From: Desulfobacteraceae bacterium
GTDB lineage: Bacteria; Desulfobacterota; Desulfobacteria; Desulfobacterales; ETH-SRB1
NCBI GenBank assembly: GCA_030638305.1
Contig: DAOWEW010000001.1
Location: 1 to 9,344, forward strand
DNA: 9,344 nt
Direction of reading: 5' to 3'
Part shown: positions 6,225-9,344 of the stretch, one piece after another
How the letters are laid out: every line of letters starts with the position of its first letter
How positions within the stretch are numbered: position 1 is the stretch's first letter
Notes under the pieces: model-generated
Told to the model about the DNA's origin: nothing
Seen by the model: only the letters and a program-made list of their open reading frames with translations
The model's database searches: none
Translations under genes and position numbers: made by a program

Positions 6225-7231
6225 AAGAAGATAAAATTCTTCTGGATCATGGAAGCGGAGGGAAGATATCACACAAACTTATTGTTGATACCATACTGCC
6301 TTTATTCGACAATCCAATTCTTTCCCGGCTTAATGATGGAGCGATATTGGATATCGAAAAAAAGCGATTCGCCTTTTCAACCGACAGTTATGTGGTTGAA
6401 CCGATATTTTTTCCTGGGGGCAACATAGGGACGCTTTCAATCAACGGTACAGTCAACGATATTGCCATGTGTGGTGCTACTCCGCTTTTCCTAAGCACGG
6501 GGCTGATTATTGAAGAAGGGTTTCCGCTATCGGATCTAAAAACAATTCTTAAAGAGATGAGTATTGCTGCAGAAAAAGCGGGAGTACAAGTTGTTACCGG
6601 AGATACTAAAGTAGTTCCCAGAGGTGCGGCTGACAAGATTTTTATTAACACATCAGGAATAGGTATAATACCGAAACATGTGAATATTTCCAGTCACAGA
6701 GCGCGCCCGGGTGATAAAATTATACTAAGCGGGAGCATTGCCGATCATGGCATTGCAATTTTAACACAAAGACAAGGGATTGCATTTGATTCATCTGTTG
6801 TAAGCGATACAGCGCCTTTAAATTATATGGTTAAAAACATGCTTTCCGTATGTAATAATATCCATGTTCTCAGGGATCCGACCAGAGGCGGCATCGGCAC
6901 TGCTCTTAATGAAATAGCGATAGAATCCGGAATCGGAATAAAAATTTACGAAGAAAAAATACCTGTTAAAGATGAGACCGCTGCAATCTGTGAACTTCTT
7001 GGTTTTGATCCTGTTTATATTGCGAATGAAGGAAAGCTTCTTGCTTTTGTACCTCCTGAGCATGCAGAAAAAGTACTTGATGTAATAAAACAGGACAAGT
7101 TTGGTAAAGAAGCATGTATAATTGGAGAGGTTGTTGAAGATAATTCACATAAGGTTTTCATGCAAACCCGTATTGGAGGAACCAGGATAGTGGATATGCT
7201 CACAGGAGAACAATTGCCGAGAATATGCTGA
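6221..7231 (+). CDS. hypE: [NiFe]-hydrogenase maturation protein HypE (carbamoyl dehydratase)
   Basis: HypE receives a carbamoyl group from HypF on its C-terminal cysteine. It dehydrates it with ATP to thiocyanate, the source of the cyanide ligands on the hydrogenase iron, and passes it to HypC-HypD. The 336-residue protein has the AIR-synthase/SelD-like fold with DHGSGGK (9-15), DSYVVEPIFFPGGNIG, NGTVNDIAMCGA, GDTKVVPRG and DPTRGGIGTALNEIA. It ends exactly in the required PRIC, so the acceptor cysteine is the last residue. The ATG overlaps the stop of the preceding regulatory gene (ATGA), with AGGGA (6206-6210) 10 bases upstream. hypA follows after 19 bases. HypC, HypD and HypF partners are not encoded here and must lie elsewhere. 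Confidence 0.97.
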   Translation: MKEDKILLDHGSGGKISHKLIVDTILPLFDNPILSRLNDGAILDIEKKRFAFSTDSYVVEPIFFPGGNIGTLSINGTVNDIAMCGATPLFLSTGLIIEEGFPLSDLKTILKEMSIAAEKAGVQVVTGDTKVVPRGAADKIFINTSGIGIIPKHVNISSHRARPGDKIILSGSIADHGIAILTQRQGIAFDSSVVSDTAPLNYMVKNMLSVCNNIHVLRDPTRGGIGTALNEIAIESGIGIKIYEEKIPVKDETAAICELLGFDPVYIANEGKLLAFVPPEHAEKVLDVIKQDKFGKEACIIGEVVEDNSHKVFMQTRIGGTRIVDMLTGEQLPRIC

Positions 7232-7250
7232 AACCTATGTAAGAGGAATT

Positions 7251-7604
7251 ATGCATGAAATGGGGATTGCAAAACAGATAATTGAAATTGCCACGTCTTT
7301 AATTCCGGACGGCATGGAGGATATCCCTGTTGAAAGGGTTAACCTGAAAGTTGGTAAGCTATCTTCGGTTGTGCCTGACAGCCTTATGTTCTGTTTTGAA
7401 ATTTTGTCCATAGATACCCCACTTGCCGGTGCAGATCTGAATATTGAAGTAGTTCCCATTTCGGCAAGATGCAATGAATGCAAAATTGAGTGGACCATTA
7501 ACGAGCCGAGTTTTATATGTAAAAAATGCAAAAGCGGCTCAATTGAAATTCTTTCAGGCAGGGAACTGAATATAACTTCAATTGAGCTGGAAGACAAATA
7601 CTAA
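7251..7604 (+). CDS. hypA: Hydrogenase nickel incorporation protein HypA
   Basis: HypA delivers nickel, together with the GTPase HypB, to the large subunit of [NiFe]-hydrogenase. The 117-residue length is typical. It starts with the invariant nickel-binding MHE (His2). It carries a zinc-binding loop with two CXXC pairs, Cys74/Cys77 (CNEC) and Cys90/Cys93 (CKKC). VERVNLKVGKLSSVVPDSLMF is the usual core. The ATG at 7251 is fixed by the MHE start. The ribosome site AAGAGG (7241-7246) is only 4 bases away, somewhat close. hypE lies 19 bases upstream and hypB 29 bases downstream, all on the same strand. Confidence 0.97.
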   Translation: MHEMGIAKQIIEIATSLIPDGMEDIPVERVNLKVGKLSSVVPDSLMFCFEILSIDTPLAGADLNIEVVPISARCNECKIEWTINEPSFICKKCKSGSIEILSGRELNITSIELEDKY

Positions 7605-7633
7605 ACCGCAAGAAATTTAGGTAGGAATATATC

Positions 7634-8314
7634 ATGGAAATTAAAGCTATTCAAAACGTTCTGGATGCAAACAATACAATGGCAGAGCAAAACAGGAAAA
7701 TTTTTGTTGAAAAAAAAGTATCGGTCATTAACATAATGAGTTCACCGGGCTCCGGGAAAACCTCTATCCTTGAAAAGACTCTGTCTTCTTTAATGCCTGA
7801 AATAAAATGCGCTGTTATTGTGGGAGATGTTTGCACCAGCAATGATGCTAACCGCCTTGCCAATGCAGGAATACCCGCAGTTCAAATAAATACCGACCAG
7901 TTTGGTGGAGGCTGTCATCTCGCAGCACATGTAATAAGAAAAGCAATAGAAAACATCGACCTTGATTCCGTTGATCTGTTGATAGTGGAAAATGTCGGGA
8001 ACCTGGTATGCCCGGCAGAATTTGATATAGGCGAGGATGCACGGGTGGTGGTATTAAGCGTGACAGAAGGGGAAGATAAACCGGTAAAATATCCCCTTAT
8101 GTTTCGTGTATGTGACGCAGCGCTATTAAACAAAACAGATCTGCTTCCATATCTGGATTACGACAAAACAGAAGCGATAAAGAATATTTTGCAGATACAT
8201 CCCGGCATGCCGGTATTTGAAATATCAGCAAAAACAAAAAATGGACTTGGCCCCTGGATTGAGTGGCTTAAAAAAAAAGTAGGGCAAAAAACAAGTAGTG
8301 TACCTTTGGTGTAA
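7634..8314 (+). CDS. hypB: Hydrogenase nickel incorporation GTPase HypB
   Basis: HypB is a metal-binding SIMIBI-class GTPase that works with HypA to load nickel into [NiFe]-hydrogenase. The P-loop SSPGSGKTS is at residues 36-44, GDVCTSNDANRL at 64-75 and the guanine motif NKTD at 166-169. The G-domain metal-site residues Cys94-His95 (GGGCHLAA) and Cys126 (GNLVCPAEFD) are kept. At 226 residues it is the short form. It has neither the histidine-rich stretch nor the N-terminal CXXCGC nickel site seen in some relatives, so it probably acts in transfer rather than nickel storage. AGGA (7623-7626) precedes the ATG by 7 bases. It follows hypA and precedes an FmdB-like gene by 26 bases. Confidence 0.97.
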   Translation: MEIKAIQNVLDANNTMAEQNRKIFVEKKVSVINIMSSPGSGKTSILEKTLSSLMPEIKCAVIVGDVCTSNDANRLANAGIPAVQINTDQFGGGCHLAAHVIRKAIENIDLDSVDLLIVENVGNLVCPAEFDIGEDARVVVLSVTEGEDKPVKYPLMFRVCDAALLNKTDLLPYLDYDKTEAIKNILQIHPGMPVFEISAKTKNGLGPWIEWLKKKVGQKTSSVPLV

Positions 8315-8340
8315 ACATAATTTTTATAGGGAGAAAAGCT

Positions 8341-8592
8341 ATGCCGTTATTTGATTTTCTTTGTCTGGACTGCGGAAAGTCCAGTGAAATACTTACTACT
8401 GATTCAGAGGATAAACCAAAGTGCCAGTCATGCGGAAGTTATAATCTGAAAAAATTACTTGCAGCTCATTCATCGTTTTCAGGGGCATCACATCACAGTG
8501 TGCCTGGGCCCGGAGATACTTCTTGTTGTGGTTCTTCTCCTGGAGAGGCTGGATGTGCGGGCCCGGGAAGCTGTTGTGGAAACATGTCCTAA
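8341..8592 (+). CDS. FmdB-type zinc-ribbon protein with cysteine-rich tail
   Basis: This 83-residue protein begins with the FmdB/regulatory zinc-ribbon fold: MPLFDFLCLDCGKSSEIL, with Cys8/Cys11 and then Cys28/Cys31 (CQSCGS) as four metal ligands. The rest (residues 40-83) is a low-complexity Ser/Gly/Pro tail with five more cysteines, in CCG at 62-64, Cys72 and CCG at 78-80, and two adjacent histidines (51-52). FmdB-family proteins are named after a gene next to formamidase in a methylotroph and most have no proven role. A strong AGGGAG site (8328-8333) lies 7 bases before the ATG. It is the last gene of the run after hypE-hypA-hypB, so a metal-handling link to hydrogenase maturation is possible but unproven. 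Its stop overlaps the stop of the convergent helicase gene. Confidence 0.85.
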   Translation: MPLFDFLCLDCGKSSEILTTDSEDKPKCQSCGSYNLKKLLAAHSSFSGASHHSVPGPGDTSCCGSSPGEAGCAGPGSCCGNMS

Positions 8593-9344
8593 TAATAGCG
8601 AATTTGATACTTATAACCCTGTTCAACGAGAAAAAGCTGGCGGTTAACGGCAAAATTCTGTTCGTCGGTGCCTTTTGATACAAGGGTGTAGAAATAAGAA
8701 GCTCGTTTTTTGGGTCGGAGGATGCGACCTAATCGCTGCGCCTCTTCCTGGCGTGATCCAAAGGCGCCGGAGACCTGAATCATCACGTTTGCATCAGGAA
8801 GATCCACGGCAAAGTTGGCTACTTTTGAGACAACCAAGATCTTGATCTGCCCTTTTCTGAAATCCGCATATAATTTTTTACGTTCCTCATGCTTTGTTTT
8901 GCCTGTGATAATCGGCATATTTAGTTTTTTGGCGATTTCTTCTACCTGCGCAATGTACTGGCCTATAACAAGAATGCTGTCATCTGCGTGATTGCAAATC
9001 AGTTCTTCAACCAGCGCAAGTTTTTTGGAATTCTCAGCGGCGATACGAAAGCGTTGCCTCTTTGAGGCATGGGCATACTTGAGTTCTTCCTTTGGAGGCA
9101 GTAAAAGTCTGTACTCTATGCAGATTGCCTCTGCAATAAAGCCTTTGCTTTCCAGGGTTTTCCATGGAACATCATATCGTTTTGGTCCGATCAGGGCAAA
9201 TACATCGTCTTCCTTGCCGTCTTCCCGCACAAGGGTTGCTGTGAGTCCCAGCCGTCGTCTGGCCTGAATGGAAGTTGTTGCCCGGAATACAGGAGCAGGA
9301 AGGAGATGAACCTCGTCGTAAATGATCAAACCCCAGTCATGTTC
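8589..9344 (-). CDS. XPB/Ssl2-type superfamily 2 DNA helicase, C-terminal part (partial, 5' end outside window)
   Basis: The minus-strand frame is open at the window edge and gives 251 residues. It begins within helicase motif II as EHDWGLIIYDEVHLLP, with the DEVH Walker B at residues 10-13. Motif III-like GLTATLVREDG follows at 33-43, including the RED sequence typical of XPB helicases. A second RecA-like domain follows, with SILVIGQY, ITGKTKHEERKKLYADFR and VVSKVANFAVDLPDA, and motif VI QRLGRILRPK at 203-212. XPB unwinds DNA in eukaryotic transcription and repair. Bacterial and archaeal homologues are 3'-to-5' helicases or translocases of less certain role. The N-terminal domains and motifs I and Ia lie outside the window. 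The TTG at 9329 is an internal leucine, not a start. Sampled G+C is about 46%, above most of the window. Confidence 0.92.
   Translation of the reverse strand, partial: EHDWGLIIYDEVHLLPAPVFRATTSIQARRRLGLTATLVREDGKEDDVFALIGPKRYDVPWKTLESKGFIAEAICIEYRLLLPPKEELKYAHASKRQRFRIAAENSKKLALVEELICNHADDSILVIGQYIAQVEEIAKKLNMPIITGKTKHEERKKLYADFRKGQIKILVVSKVANFAVDLPDANVMIQVSGAFGSRQEEAQRLGRILRPKKRASYFYTLVSKGTDEQNFAVNRQLFLVEQGYKYQIRYY

Noticed and set aside
9327..9329. TTG as start of the minus-strand helicase
   Set aside because: The frame stays open upstream to the window edge and motif II is already under way, so this codon is an internal leucine.

Overview
The window looks like a chromosomal segment from a fairly AT-rich anaerobic bacterium. 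Hand-counted samples give about 38-40% G+C in most genes and about 46% in two of them. Two things suggest a sulfate-reducer-like member of the Desulfobacterota, possibly Desulfobacterales: the gene order proB-proA-nadD-rsfS-gpmI, and the presence of [NiFe]-hydrogenase maturation genes. This placement is an inference from gene order and protein style, not from a marker gene.

Region 1 (1-360) is the 3' end of proB, glutamate 5-kinase, with its C-terminal PUA domain. Region 2 (361-1470) separates proB from proA, which in this gene order are normally adjacent. It holds a Phd/YefM-RelE/ParE-type toxin-antitoxin pair with its own promoter and operator-like dyads. A 182-bp, exactly centred, nearly complete palindrome (986-1167, MITE-like) starts four bases after the toxin gene. 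After about 180 bp of unassigned sequence comes a second, 89-93 bp REPIN-like element with perfect 19-bp inverted ends (1347-1437). This insertion hotspot is the most unusual part of the window.

Region 3 (1471-5360) is a compact housekeeping operon: proA (proline synthesis), nadD (NAD synthesis), rsfS (ribosome silencing factor) and gpmI (cofactor-independent phosphoglycerate mutase). NadD/RsfS and RsfS/GpmI are joined by overlapping stop and start codons. Region 4 (5397-8592) continues on the same strand with a pyruvate,phosphate dikinase/PEP synthase regulatory protein of higher G+C than its left neighbour. It overlaps hypE by four bases. Then come hypA, hypB and a small FmdB-type zinc-ribbon gene with a cysteine-rich tail. 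HypE, HypA and HypB make the cyanide ligand and deliver nickel for [NiFe]-hydrogenase; hypC, hypD and hypF are not in the window. Region 5 (8589-9344) is the 3' part of an XPB/Ssl2-type DNA helicase gene on the minus strand. Its stop codon overlaps that of the fmdB-like gene tail to tail.

No tRNA, rRNA, CRISPR array, complete insertion sequence or convincing intrinsic terminator was found. Apart from the toxin-antitoxin promoter, no strong sigma70-type promoter is evident, so proA through fmdB may be one long transcript. I see no clearly novel multi-gene system. The best candidates for follow-up are the mobile-element cluster in the proB-proA junction, the PDRP-hypE coupling, and the cysteine-tailed FmdB protein at the end of the hyp genes.
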